45,663 bases of DNA from Flavobacteriales bacterium. GTDB lineage: Bacteria > Bacteroidota > Bacteroidia > Flavobacteriales_D > Parvicellaceae. The stretch spans positions 1 to 45,663 of the forward strand of contig JAQXDK010000026.1 of assembly GCA_029251405.1 (NCBI GenBank), read 5' to 3'. Shown one piece after another: positions 1 to 7,702 of the stretch. Each line of letters starts with the position of its first letter. Positions within the stretch are counted from its first letter, which is position 1. A program made the translations under genes and the position numbers. The notes beneath the pieces were generated by a model. The model did no database searches. It had not been told where the DNA came from and was given only the letters and a program-made list of their open reading frames with translations.

Positions 1-140
1 TTTTGTTTAACAAATATAGAAAAAAACTAAACAAAAACAAATTATGCACGAATTCCATTCCTCCAACGCGCTGTACACCAGTCAATTGTAATAATTGTCA
101 ATTTATTAATTATTTTTAAATTACGATTTAACCAAACCCT

Positions 141-3100
141 ATGAAAAATTACTTTTCTCTTTTACTTATTTTTTTCTCAATAAGCTTTTTTTCTCAGTCT
201 GCTGGAGATACGACAATCATTGAAACGCTAGATTTTAATGACATCACCAAAAGACGTGGTTGGTATATATTTCCATCAGACACCAATTCTTATCACAAAG
301 TACTTATGTATTACACCCTTAAGTGTGATGCCGCAACCACTCAAGATAATTACGCATGTGGAGAGTGGGATTATACTACTTACACGAGACTGTATAATCA
401 TAACAATGTAAACACACCATATTATTATTACAAGAATTCAACTCCCGAAAACATTACCTATAATAACAGCCCTAAGTTTGACATTCATCAATCAAACACC
501 TTTAACTTAGTTGTTGATGCTACACTTTCGGAAAATAGTTTTACAATTGGATCAGGAGCCAATACCTCTTCGGAATTTTTGAATACAAGTTCTAAGAATG
601 GAAGCGCACAATACCTTGTAACCGCAGTAGAGTTACAAAATCAAGGGTTAACAGCTGGATTTATTTCTAGAATGTCTTTTAATATTCAATCTCAGGGAGA
701 TCAGTTAAATAATCTTTTAATCAAAATGAAACCTACAACGCTTACTGCTTTAACCGATTCTACTTTTGAAACCGATAATTTTATAAAGGTTTACGATAAT
801 TCGAATATTCAGCAGCCGCAATCCTCATCTTATTTTAATTTTTTACAACCCTTTAATTGGGACGGAATAAGTAATGTGTTAGTTGCTGTTAATTTTACAG
901 CTGTTTCTAATAATTTCAACTACATCGTAAATGCTGACAGTGTTTCACCAAATATAGGTTTACTACAAAGCTACAATGGAGTTTTAGAATTTAAAGATGA
1001 CGAAATAGTGGATATCCCAGCAACTGTATTTGCAGCTATCGACAGCGCGATTACCGTTTCTTTTTGGTGCTATGGCGATGAGGATTTAATGCCTTTTAAT
1101 TCCTATATTTTTGAAGGAAGAGACGCCAGCGGCTACAGAGTAATTAATTGTCATTTACCTTGGAGTAATAGCAGAGTTTACTGGGACGCTGGTAATAATG
1201 CAACGAGTTCTTACGATAGGGTTCACGACTTAGCGAATGTAAACGATTTTGCCGGTCAATGGAATCATTGGGCATTTACTAAAGATGTAGCAACAGCTAA
1301 AATGAATGCCTATTTAAATGGTGAACTTTTTATGACCGCTTCTTCTAAAACAAAATTAATGTCTGGGATTACAAAATTCAGAATTGGTGGAAATGCAGCA
1401 GCCAATTTTAACGGCGCCTACGACGGAAAGATAGACGAATTTAGAGTTTGGAATACGGCTTTGGATTCTACAACTATAAAGTCTTGGATGAATAAGTCTG
1501 TAAACAGTAACCATCCGTACTTTAATAATTTACAAGCAGCCTATAATTTTGATGACGGCGGCGGAACAATTGCCCATGATTACAGTATTAATAATAGAAA
1601 CGGAATATTGTTAGGATTACCTAAGTTGGAACAAGGAGACTTGTCCTTAAGACCCTTTAATATCTTGGAAACATCCGTACGTCCGCAACTCACTTTTTAC
1701 ACCGGAAATTATCAAACACATTTAGACTCTGTCCTAGTGAATGATACCTCATTTTATGCTCCTGTATCCATTATTGAATCGCAACCTTATATAGATATGA
1801 ATGAAACAGGGATATCTAAAAATTTCATGGACACCCTTTATGCCTACGAAAGTGGTTGGGGATTTACTTTCAATAGTGTTGGAACAAAAATTGATTCTAT
1901 TGATTTTGGAATAGACCATCAATTAACGAACCATTATAAACAAGATATTCACCAAATACAAAATTATGTGACCCCGTATGGTATTGGTCTCAGCCTTGGA
2001 TCTTCTGGTTTCAGATGGGTTTACGATGTCACAGACTACTTACCTTTATTTAAAGATACTTTAGAAATATCTGCAGGTAATCAACAAGAATTAATTGATT
2101 TAAAATTTGTATTTATTCACGGAACATCACCAAGAGATGTGCTTGACTTTAAAACTATTTGGAGAGGTGATTACGGACATGCAAACATTGCTAACGATAT
2201 TTCTATGCCTGCTGTAGATGTACCTTTAACTACAAACGCCACAAATTACAAACTTAAAACTAGAACTACTGGACATTGGTTTGGAGGGTTTCAGAATTGC
2301 GCAGAGTTTTGTCCTAAACTCCATCATTTAAAAGTAAACGGGACCAAAGAATTTGAATGGTTAAATTGGAAAGAGTGTTCTGATAATCCAGTCATCGCCC
2401 AAGGGGGTACCTGGATTTACGATAGGGCAGGGTGGTGTCCAGGTACTTTTGGAACCACTTACGACCATGAAATAACCCCATTAATTAGCTCAGGTGATAC
2501 TTCTGTGAATATTGATTATGGGATGGAAGTTACTAGTGGTGGGATGGAAGGAAATTACAGAACTACAGTACAGATGGTTTCCTACGGGGATTATAATTTT
2601 CAAAACGATGCAGGAATAGTAGATGTACTAGCACCCAACGAATGGGAATTTCATAATCGAATTAATCCGATTTGTGATCAGCCAAAGATATTGTTAAAGA
2701 ATACAGGCGAGCAAAATTTAATTTCAGTAGAATTAGATTACTGGATTTGTGGTGGTCCGCATGAAACTTTTACATGGAACGGACAATTAGAGTTCGATCA
2801 AGAAACAGAAATAGAGCTACCTATATCTAGTCAATCTTTTTGGAATCATTCACAGTTTTGTAAAGATTTTCATGTAGAAATTATGCAAGTCAATGGTGTT
2901 GCAGATGAGTGCTTGGAGAACAACCACTACCAAACTACTTTTGAAGTTCCCCCTGTTTATCCGGAAGATTTAGTTCTTTGGGTTAGAACCAATGCAGCTG
3001 GAAATGAAACGAGGTTATATGTTAAAGATGTAGATGGAAATGTAGTGTTTTCAAAGACAAATTACCAAAGCAATACCCTTCACAAAGACACAGTTAATTT

Positions 3101-3551
3101 ACCAATGGGATGTTATAAAATAGAGTTGAACGATACTGGGGAAGATGGACTAGATTTTTTTGCTAATAACGATGGTACTGGGTTTTTTCAAATTAGAAAA
3201 CTAACAAGCGCTCCTTTGGCTGGTTTTGAGTCAAATTTTGGTAAAAACATCATTCATTACTTTACTGTTGGCTACGGATTATATATTAACGAAACGAATC
3301 ATAAAGTTCGTTTTAGTTGCTATCCTAACCCCGCAAGAGAAGTCTTAAATGTAGCTTCTGTAGGCTTTACAGGGGACATTAAAATTCAAATATTTGACGC
3401 TTCAGGAAGAAGGGTTTTTCAAGAAATGTGGCCTTCTAATTATTTAAACAACACCAAGAAAGTTGATATTTCTAATTTTGAAAATGGAGTTTATATAATT
3501 CAGATGTCGGATAATTTCAACACAAACACACAAAGGTTTATTCGCCAATAG
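141..3551 (+). CDS. Secreted PNGase F-like glycosidase with LamG domain, T9SS type A cargo
   Basis: This is an 1136-residue exported protein related to peptide-N-glycosidase F, which removes N-linked glycans from glycoproteins. A signal peptide covers about residues 1-20. A cysteine-containing conserved block (CDAATTQ...YACGEWDYTTY) lies near residues 58-82. A LamG/concanavalin-like beta-sandwich spans about 280-455 and includes GQWNHWAFT and the IDEFRVWN signature. The PNGase F-like core follows at about 505-810, with VTPYGIGL, WVYDVTDY, RTTGHWFGG, CAEFCPK and GGTWIYDRAGWCPG. Residues about 1057-1136 form a T9SS type A sorting domain (YPNPARE, IQIFDASGRRVF, GVYIIQM). Family membership is clear from these motifs. 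Actual deglycosylation and the substrate are inferred. It stands alone, convergent with the next gene. Confidence 0.85.
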   Translation: MKNYFSLLLIFFSISFFSQSAGDTTIIETLDFNDITKRRGWYIFPSDTNSYHKVLMYYTLKCDAATTQDNYACGEWDYTTYTRLYNHNNVNTPYYYYKNSTPENITYNNSPKFDIHQSNTFNLVVDATLSENSFTIGSGANTSSEFLNTSSKNGSAQYLVTAVELQNQGLTAGFISRMSFNIQSQGDQLNNLLIKMKPTTLTALTDSTFETDNFIKVYDNSNIQQPQSSSYFNFLQPFNWDGISNVLVAVNFTAVSNNFNYIVNADSVSPNIGLLQSYNGVLEFKDDEIVDIPATVFAAIDSAITVSFWCYGDEDLMPFNSYIFEGRDASGYRVINCHLPWSNSRVYWDAGNNATSSYDRVHDLANVNDFAGQWNHWAFTKDVATAKMNAYLNGELFMTASSKTKLMSGITKFRIGGNAAANFNGAYDGKIDEFRVWNTALDSTTIKSWMNKSVNSNHPYFNNLQAAYNFDDGGGTIAHDYSINNRNGILLGLPKLEQGDLSLRPFNILETSVRPQLTFYTGNYQTHLDSVLVNDTSFYAPVSIIESQPYIDMNETGISKNFMDTLYAYESGWGFTFNSVGTKIDSIDFGIDHQLTNHYKQDIHQIQNYVTPYGIGLSLGSSGFRWVYDVTDYLPLFKDTLEISAGNQQELIDLKFVFIHGTSPRDVLDFKTIWRGDYGHANIANDISMPAVDVPLTTNATNYKLKTRTTGHWFGGFQNCAEFCPKLHHLKVNGTKEFEWLNWKECSDNPVIAQGGTWIYDRAGWCPGTFGTTYDHEITPLISSGDTSVNIDYGMEVTSGGMEGNYRTTVQMVSYGDYNFQNDAGIVDVLAPNEWEFHNRINPICDQPKILLKNTGEQNLISVELDYWICGGPHETFTWNGQLEFDQETEIELPISSQSFWNHSQFCKDFHVEIMQVNGVADECLENNHYQTTFEVPPVYPEDLVLWVRTNAAGNETRLYVKDVDGNVVFSKTNYQSNTLHKDTVNLPMGCYKIELNDTGEDGLDFFANNDGTGFFQIRKLTSAPLAGFESNFGKNIIHYFTVGYGLYINETNHKVRFSCYPNPAREVLNVASVGFTGDIKIQIFDASGRRVFQEMWPSNYLNNTKKVDISNFENGVYIIQMSDNFNTNTQRFIRQ

Positions 3552-3564
3552 GGAGCATTTAGAA

Positions 3565-3864
3565 TCAATCTTTAAAAAATCTTTGGTCTTGAATTCCCTT
3601 ATCGTCGATAAATATATCGGCACCAATTTTAACTCCGGTTCTAACGGTATGAAATTTTACTCCCCAAGATTTTAGTTGATTAACAGTAAAGAAAAAATAA
3701 TTTTTGCCACTTACAGAACCCCTTGCAGTATCAATTATAATGGTATTCCCTTCTTCATACAGCTCGTTAACTTTTTCAATTCGCTTTTTTTTAGGAGTGG
3801 AATCATTGTAGTTATTACCATCGGTATGACACAAGGTTCCATCAAGATCAAAACAATAAACCAT
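3565..3864 (-). CDS. Small HAD-superfamily phosphatase
   Basis: This is a 99-residue protein of the haloacid dehalogenase superfamily. Motif I is visible at the N terminus (FDLDGT; nucleophile D6, general acid D8). A motif II-like Thr lies in IIDTARG, and the acidic motif IV is DIFIDDKG near the C terminus. There is no cap domain. The length is close to the minimum for this fold and resembles the small phosphatases found in capsule or polysaccharide loci. No polysaccharide genes are next to it, so the substrate is unknown. It ends 13 bp from the end of the PNGase F-like gene and is divergent from the lipoprotein gene at 3934. A promoter-like sequence lies 43-76 bp upstream. Confidence 0.75.
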   Translation of the reverse strand: MVYCFDLDGTLCHTDGNNYNDSTPKKKRIEKVNELYEEGNTIIIDTARGSVSGKNYFFFTVNQLKSWGVKFHTVRTGVKIGADIFIDDKGIQDQRFFKD

Positions 3865-3906
3865 AGTTTTAAAAAATTATTTAATTTAACTGATCAATTA
3901 AGAATT

Positions 3907-3940
3907 CAAATATAAATTTTTAATAAAAACAAGATGCAAA
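3907..3940 (-). promoter_or_regulatory. Bacteroidota-type promoter for the HAD gene
   Basis: On the minus strand there is TATATTTG (3907-3914), a full match to TAnnTTTG, with TTTG (3937-3940) 22 bases upstream. This fits the Bacteroidota housekeeping pattern TTG-N17-23-TAnnTTTG. It would give a leader of about 35-40 nt before the HAD start at 3864. The upstream TTTG overlaps the first codons of the divergent lipoprotein gene. Confidence 0.45.
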
Positions 3941-4254
3941 AACTCATTACATACATCCTACTATTTTTTTTAATAGGCATTTTATCTTTTAGTTGTAATA
4001 AAAAAAAGTTCGGTAGTGTGAGTTTTTGGCAACAAACAGGTAGCGGTTTTGGAATTATTAATGTTACCATAAATGATAAAACTTCCAGTATTACATCGGA
4101 ACATAATTCAGATCCTGGATGTGAGTCTTCAACAACAGCATTATTTTCTAATCTCGAAGAAGGGGTCTATAATTATTCTGCATTTGACGGAACCAATTCG
4201 TGGTTGGGGACGGTTACGGTTTTAGAAGGCTGCGTGTCTGTAGAACTTAATTAG
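3934..4254 (+). CDS. Small lipoprotein, unknown function
   Basis: This is a 106-residue predicted lipoprotein. A hydrophobic signal ends in LSFSC, with lipidated Cys21 followed by NKKK. The mature part is short and beta-rich (GSVSFW, GIINVTIND, GVYNYSAFD, WLGTVTV) with two further cysteines, in DPGCESS and EGCVSVE, that could form a disulfide. It reads like a single small beta-sandwich domain. I do not recognise a family. It is divergent from the HAD gene and 53 bp upstream of another unknown gene on the same strand. Confidence 0.6.
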   Translation: MQKLITYILLFFLIGILSFSCNKKKFGSVSFWQQTGSGFGIINVTINDKTSSITSEHNSDPGCESSTTALFSNLEEGVYNYSAFDGTNSWLGTVTVLEGCVSVELN

Positions 4255-4307
4255 TTATTTTTAAAATAAAATACAGTCTCACCAATAGATATTATTAATT
4301 TTACCAC

Positions 4308-4700
4308 ATGGATATACTAGATTTTGAAAACAGCACCTATAGTGTTAACCTTAGAAAGTTAACCAGAAAGTCAAGATTAGGTTTTGGTTATAGAGATATA
4401 AAACATATAACTATTCAAGATATTATGATTATGAATAAGCATAAAGAGCTCATAAAAATATATTTTGGTTTAGGGAAAATTAATTTTACAGACGATATTT
4501 TAGATGAGTTAGGGATTAGTGAAGACATGAGAATTGAAAAACCTGGAAAAATTGAAGATTATGAAAAGAGAGATATTCAGGTTGCTAAAGCCTTAAAAGT
4601 TGTAAAAGAGAGGAGAAAAGAAGAAGTTGCTGCTTTTAGAGAAATGGCTAGGCAAATGAGGGAAGATCAAAAAGAGGTAAAGGTCAAAAAGGTAGACTAA
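4308..4700 (+). CDS. Hypothetical charged cytoplasmic protein
   Basis: This is a 130-residue protein with no signal peptide or membrane segment. The N-terminal part (about 1-70) looks globular, with RKLTRKSRLGFGYRDI followed by short helices. The C-terminal 50 residues are an almost uninterrupted charged helix (KALKVVKERRKEEVAAFREMARQMRED) ending in a lysine-rich tail, so a coiled coil or nucleic-acid contact is possible. I do not recognise the family. It overlaps the 3' end of the endonuclease gene by 17 bp, tail to tail. Confidence 0.6.
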   Translation: MDILDFENSTYSVNLRKLTRKSRLGFGYRDIKHITIQDIMIMNKHKELIKIYFGLGKINFTDDILDELGISEDMRIEKPGKIEDYEKRDIQVAKALKVVKERRKEEVAAFREMARQMREDQKEVKVKKVD

Positions 4701-5757
4701 CAAATATTTTTCTAATTAATACTTCATTTTCCAAGTTCAATTTTATAAAATATATTCCTTTAGAAATATTAGGTAAACTAAAATTAGAGCCATAAAATAT
4801 TTCTATTATTTGCCCATTCAAATTTAAAAGTTCAACAGTTTTTAAGTTTTCATTTTCAACATGATTTAACGAAATAGTATTCTCATAACAGTTGTATGCC
4901 ACCTCAATTGCATGGTTGTATTTATTATTCGTAGAATTAAAATTCCATTTATTCTCAGCATTCGGGCCGCTCCAAATAAGAGTTGCTAAAAAAGGATTAT
5001 CAATAAAAGGGTTTCTATTTCCTTGTGCTGTAAAAATTTCTTCGTTTCGTAATTCTTCAAAGTTGGATACAGGATCGTCTTGGTTCCAATCTAAAAATAG
5101 ATCTGGAATGTCTCCATTAGGGCTGTACTGCTGTGTTCCTTGTCCAACGGATGTTGCCTCACATTGATTAGGGTATCTAAGAAACATATACATAATTATT
5201 CTAGCAACATCGCCTTTCCATTCGTCTCCCGGGTACCAATCTCCTTGGTTGGTAGAACCAGAATTACCGTTTCCAAGGTTGTATTTTTTATTTCCACGAC
5301 TAGAATTGGTAGTGTAATCACAGGCTCTCAAATTGTGAACATCTGTCCCCGGACCTGGAGAATTGGTTACTAGATTAGGGGAGGCTAAAGATTTTGGGAA
5401 AACATGTTCTCTGTTCCAAAGTCCGAAACAAGAACCTGAATGACATGAAAGTGTTTTGTCTCTTGTTCTGTCGTTTTCTACAACAGCATCGTTATCGTTA
5501 TAACCGTAAACCAGCATTACCTTTGACGGGTCACTTGAGTAGATGTCTGAAGATTTGATAACATCCCAGGTGTCAACACTATTCGTGGATGTGTATGGAA
5601 TTAAGTTTTGGTGGGTAGAAATTATTAGGTTGGACAATTCAGTTTTAAGTAAGTCACCTGTTAGATTGAGGTTTATTGATTGGTAGTAACTAGGTACTTG
5701 TCCAAAATTTGACAAATACAAGACTGAAAATATAAGATTGAAAATTATTTTTTTCAA
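4684..5757 (-). CDS. Secreted endonuclease I family nuclease, T9SS type A cargo
   Basis: This is a 357-residue exported nuclease of the endonuclease I (EndA/NucM) family, which degrades extracellular DNA and sometimes RNA. A signal peptide ends near residue 19 (NFG-Q). The family signature NREHVFPKS is at residues 115-123 with His118 as the likely catalytic base. Downstream conserved pieces are DVHNLRACD, GNKKYN, and GDWYPGDEWKGDVARIIMYMFLRY. The last 70 or so residues are a T9SS type A sorting domain (VELLNLNGQII, GIYFIKL), so it probably leaves the cell through the outer membrane. Its likely role is nutrient scavenging or biofilm DNA turnover. Cysteines 105, 110 and others may form disulfides. 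Confidence 0.88.
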   Translation of the reverse strand: MKKIIFNLIFSVLYLSNFGQVPSYYQSINLNLTGDLLKTELSNLIISTHQNLIPYTSTNSVDTWDVIKSSDIYSSDPSKVMLVYGYNDNDAVVENDRTRDKTLSCHSGSCFGLWNREHVFPKSLASPNLVTNSPGPGTDVHNLRACDYTTNSSRGNKKYNLGNGNSGSTNQGDWYPGDEWKGDVARIIMYMFLRYPNQCEATSVGQGTQQYSPNGDIPDLFLDWNQDDPVSNFEELRNEEIFTAQGNRNPFIDNPFLATLIWSGPNAENKWNFNSTNNKYNHAIEVAYNCYENTISLNHVENENLKTVELLNLNGQIIEIFYGSNFSLPNISKGIYFIKLNLENEVLIRKIFVSLPF

Positions 5758-5773
5758 AAGATTAATGTTTTTA

Positions 5774-5781
5774 CAAATTTA
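5774..5781 (-). promoter_or_regulatory. Possible -7 box for the endonuclease gene
   Basis: The minus strand reads TAAATTTG, a full match to the Bacteroidota TAnnTTTG element. It lies 17 bp before the start codon of the endonuclease gene. I see no clear TTG at the expected distance upstream, so this call rests on one half of the promoter only. Confidence 0.28.
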
Positions 5782-5824
5782 CTAAATTGTTTAATGAACT
5801 GTATAAATAATACAGAATCATCAA

Positions 5825-6817
5825 TTAAAGAGTAATTATTTCTTTAAAATGGGCAACACTAAACCCTTGCTCGTTAATTTTTTTTGTAGCATTACTATTG
5901 TCATTCAATAATGGATTTGTATGGTTGAGATGAATAAATTTAATTTTAGATTTTAGTTTTTTTTTCTCTGATTTAAATAACTCGATAGTCTCTACTACAA
6001 AAGGGTGTGGGATTTCTGAAATATCTCTGTGGTTTACTTCTTCTGCATCGTAAAAAGTACCGTCTACCAATGCTAAGTCTACCTTTTTAATTTCTGTTAA
6101 TAAGCTTTTATTCCATTTCCCCCACTTATCTATATCTGGAATAAATAAAATTGATTTATTAGGACCTTTAATTTTAAAACCTACTGTTTCAGAAAATTCG
6201 TCTCTATGAGGAACTAAAAATGGGGTAATGGTTATTTTATTAGAAAGAGAAAATATTTTTTCATGATCGATGTTATTTATTTTAATATTTTCAAGTTTGA
6301 ACAACTGACTCCAGGGCCCATTTTGAATTAAAAAACCCTTCATTCTAGTCATGGCGTATACAGGTACATTATCACTATTAAAAGACTCTTTTCCTAAATA
6401 CATTAATCCTGAATAATGACCAATATGAGCATGTGTTAAAAAGATTCCATCCGGTGTTTTAGAATGTTCGAAATTGGAAATGTCTTTTAACAATCTAGAT
6501 TGTGTTGAAAAGTCAGGACTTGCTTCTATCATCCAATATTTTTTATTATTGGGATCTACTATTCCAATACTCACCACTTTTCTGGATGGGTCAGGGGTTT
6601 TAAAAAGCTCTTTACAACACGCTTTTTCACATCCCATATGTGGAGAACCCGCATCTTGGACGTTACCAAGGATTACTAAATAAGGTGCTTTAGAGGAAGT
6701 TATTTCTTGTCCAAGAATAGTATTAAATAGTATTGGGATTATAAGTAATATTTTTGTGATCGTCAATAAACAAAATTGAATTATACTTTTCAATATTTTC
6801 ATCTCAACTATTTGCAT
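5825..6817 (-). CDS. Exported PqqB-like metallo-beta-lactamase-fold hydrolase
   Basis: This 330-residue protein is related to PqqB and other metallo-beta-lactamase-fold hydrolases. A signal peptide precedes GQEI, and an alternative start at Met6 (6802) would give a tidier one. Family pieces include LGNVQDAGSPHMGC near residue 50, a cysteine cluster CEKACC (63-68), the metal site THAHIGHYSGL (His129, His131, His134), and FIHLNHTNPLL near the C terminus, as in PqqB. The usual aspartate of HxHxDH is glycine here. No other PQQ genes are nearby, so a role in PQQ synthesis is unlikely. A periplasmic hydrolase is the better guess, with unknown substrate. A terminator separates it from the gene upstream. 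Confidence 0.75.
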   Translation of the reverse strand: MQIVEMKILKSIIQFCLLTITKILLIIPILFNTILGQEITSSKAPYLVILGNVQDAGSPHMGCEKACCKELFKTPDPSRKVVSIGIVDPNNKKYWMIEASPDFSTQSRLLKDISNFEHSKTPDGIFLTHAHIGHYSGLMYLGKESFNSDNVPVYAMTRMKGFLIQNGPWSQLFKLENIKINNIDHEKIFSLSNKITITPFLVPHRDEFSETVGFKIKGPNKSILFIPDIDKWGKWNKSLLTEIKKVDLALVDGTFYDAEEVNHRDISEIPHPFVVETIELFKSEKKKLKSKIKFIHLNHTNPLLNDNSNATKKINEQGFSVAHFKEIITL

Positions 6818-6847
6818 TCAATTTACTCGTTTTTAAGCAAAAAAAAA

Positions 6848-6865
6848 GGGAAGACACGTCTTCCC
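6848..6865 (-). terminator. Rho-independent terminator
   Basis: GGGAAGAC (6848-6855) pairs with GTCTTCCC (6858-6865). It is flanked by a run of A on the left and TTTT on the right, so it can act in both directions. On the minus strand it sits 24 bp after the stop of the 47-residue gene and before the start of the PqqB-like gene, separating the two transcripts. Confidence 0.8.
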
Positions 6866-6888
6866 TTTTAATATTATTTAGTAGCTAA

Positions 6889-7032
6889 TTAAGCTTTTCC
6901 CATAATTCTGAACATTCCTGTACCACAACTTGGACATTTACCTTTCATAGCTTTTCTTCCATTTTTCATGGTCACTTCATTAGCACCACTAATTTCTTTT
7001 TTGCTTTTGCATTTTACACAATAACCTTCCAT
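6889..7032 (-). CDS. Small two-CxxC protein (DUF5679-like)
   Basis: This short gene encodes 47 residues starting MEGYCVKCKSKKEI and ending CPSCGTGMFRIMGKA. Two CxxC pairs (Cys5/Cys8 and Cys33/Cys36) flank a conserved VTMKNGRKAMKG stretch, which makes it a probable zinc ribbon. The pattern matches what I recall of the DUF5679 family, short proteins found in many bacteria and of unknown function. It has its own promoter-like sequence upstream and a strong terminator downstream, so it is probably an independent, well-expressed transcript. Confidence 0.85.
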   Translation of the reverse strand: MEGYCVKCKSKKEISGANEVTMKNGRKAMKGKCPSCGTGMFRIMGKA

Positions 7033-7063
7033 AATTATTTTTTTTTAAGTTAAAATTCAGTTT

Positions 7064-7094
7064 TAAAGATAGCTTTTATTTATAGTTCAGCAAA
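7064..7094 (-). promoter_or_regulatory. Bacteroidota-type promoter for the two-CxxC gene
   Basis: The minus strand has TTTG (7091-7094), 19 bases, then TATCTTTA (7064-7071). This matches seven of the eight TAnnTTTG positions at an accepted spacing. The start codon at 7032 is 31 bp downstream. Confidence 0.45.
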
Positions 7095-7120
7095 AAAAAC
7101 AGGGGAAACTTAAAGTCTAA

Positions 7121-7167
7121 GAACTAAAAAAGGCCATAATTTGAAAAATTTAAACCCTTTTTAGTTC
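7121..7167. repeat. Inverted repeat in the 298-bp gene-free stretch 7033-7330
   Basis: GAACTAAAAA (7121-7130) is a perfect inverted copy of TTTTTAGTTC (7158-7167), and two further G-C pairs (7132-7133 with 7155-7156) sit inside the arms. The loop is A/T rich. It could be a weak terminator or processing hairpin after the DoxX-like gene. Apart from this and the promoter at 7064-7094, I see no gene, RNA or repeat between 7033 and 7330. Confidence 0.35.
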
Positions 7168-7330
7168 AATTTCTTAGTTATTAATGTTTAATAATTCTAG
7201 TGTTCTAGGTATTCATTCTTTCTAAAAAGACTTATCAGAAAAAGTATTTTTAAACACTTACTCATTAAATGAACACTTTTTTTGCATTTCAGTACTACGG
7301 AGAATGATTATTGGCAAAATATTAAAACAA

Positions 7331-7702
7331 TTAATTTTTAGAACTTATATAAGCTAATCCAATAAGAATAAATTGTATTGGTAATCGAACCCATGAAGCC
7401 GCAAAACTAGAGATGCCAATTTCGTTCTGGACACCTTCATTAAAAGCTAAGTATATATTTGCTGGAAAAACGGCTATAAGCAGCAAAATAATTCCAATGG
7501 AAGCATAGTATCTAGTTTTTCTAAAAAGAAGTCCACATCCAAATAGTATTTCACAAATTCCGCTTATAAAAACAGATTCTAAGTGGTAAGGAAAGCTAGG
7601 GGGCATTATTTTTAAAAAAAAAGATGTATTGTAAAAGTGACTGATTCCAACCCAAATGTATCCCAACCCCATAATACATATTAATAGATTTTTAAGATTC
7701 AT
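7331..7702 (-). CDS. DoxX-like four-helix membrane protein
   Basis: This 123-residue integral membrane protein has four predicted helices, at about 5-20, 43-61, 66-85 and 101-119. The spacing and the pattern GLGYIWVGISHFYNTSFF, SGICEILFGCGLLF and IQFILIGLAYI fit the DoxX/DoxX-like family. Some members of that family associate with quinone or thiol redox enzymes. The start overlaps the end of the CapA-like gene by 11 bp, so it is the last gene of the minus-strand operon that includes MsrB. A redox link with MsrB is suggestive only. Confidence 0.7.
   Translation of the reverse strand: MNLKNLLICIMGLGYIWVGISHFYNTSFFLKIMPPSFPYHLESVFISGICEILFGCGLLFRKTRYYASIGIILLLIAVFPANIYLAFNEGVQNEIGISSFAASWVRLPIQFILIGLAYISSKN

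Noticed and set aside
1-140. Promoter or RNA gene in the first 140 bases
   Set aside because: There are TTG and TATTTTTA pieces near 86-118 and a small TTGTTTAACAAA palindrome at 3-14, but spacing and end base do not fit well, and no RNA fold is apparent.
5140-5373. Plus-strand open frames inside the endonuclease gene
   Set aside because: They lie wholly inside a gene with clear family motifs and a sorting domain.
5825-6817. Part of a PQQ biosynthesis cluster
   Set aside because: No pqqA, pqqC, pqqD or pqqE is present and the protein has a signal peptide.
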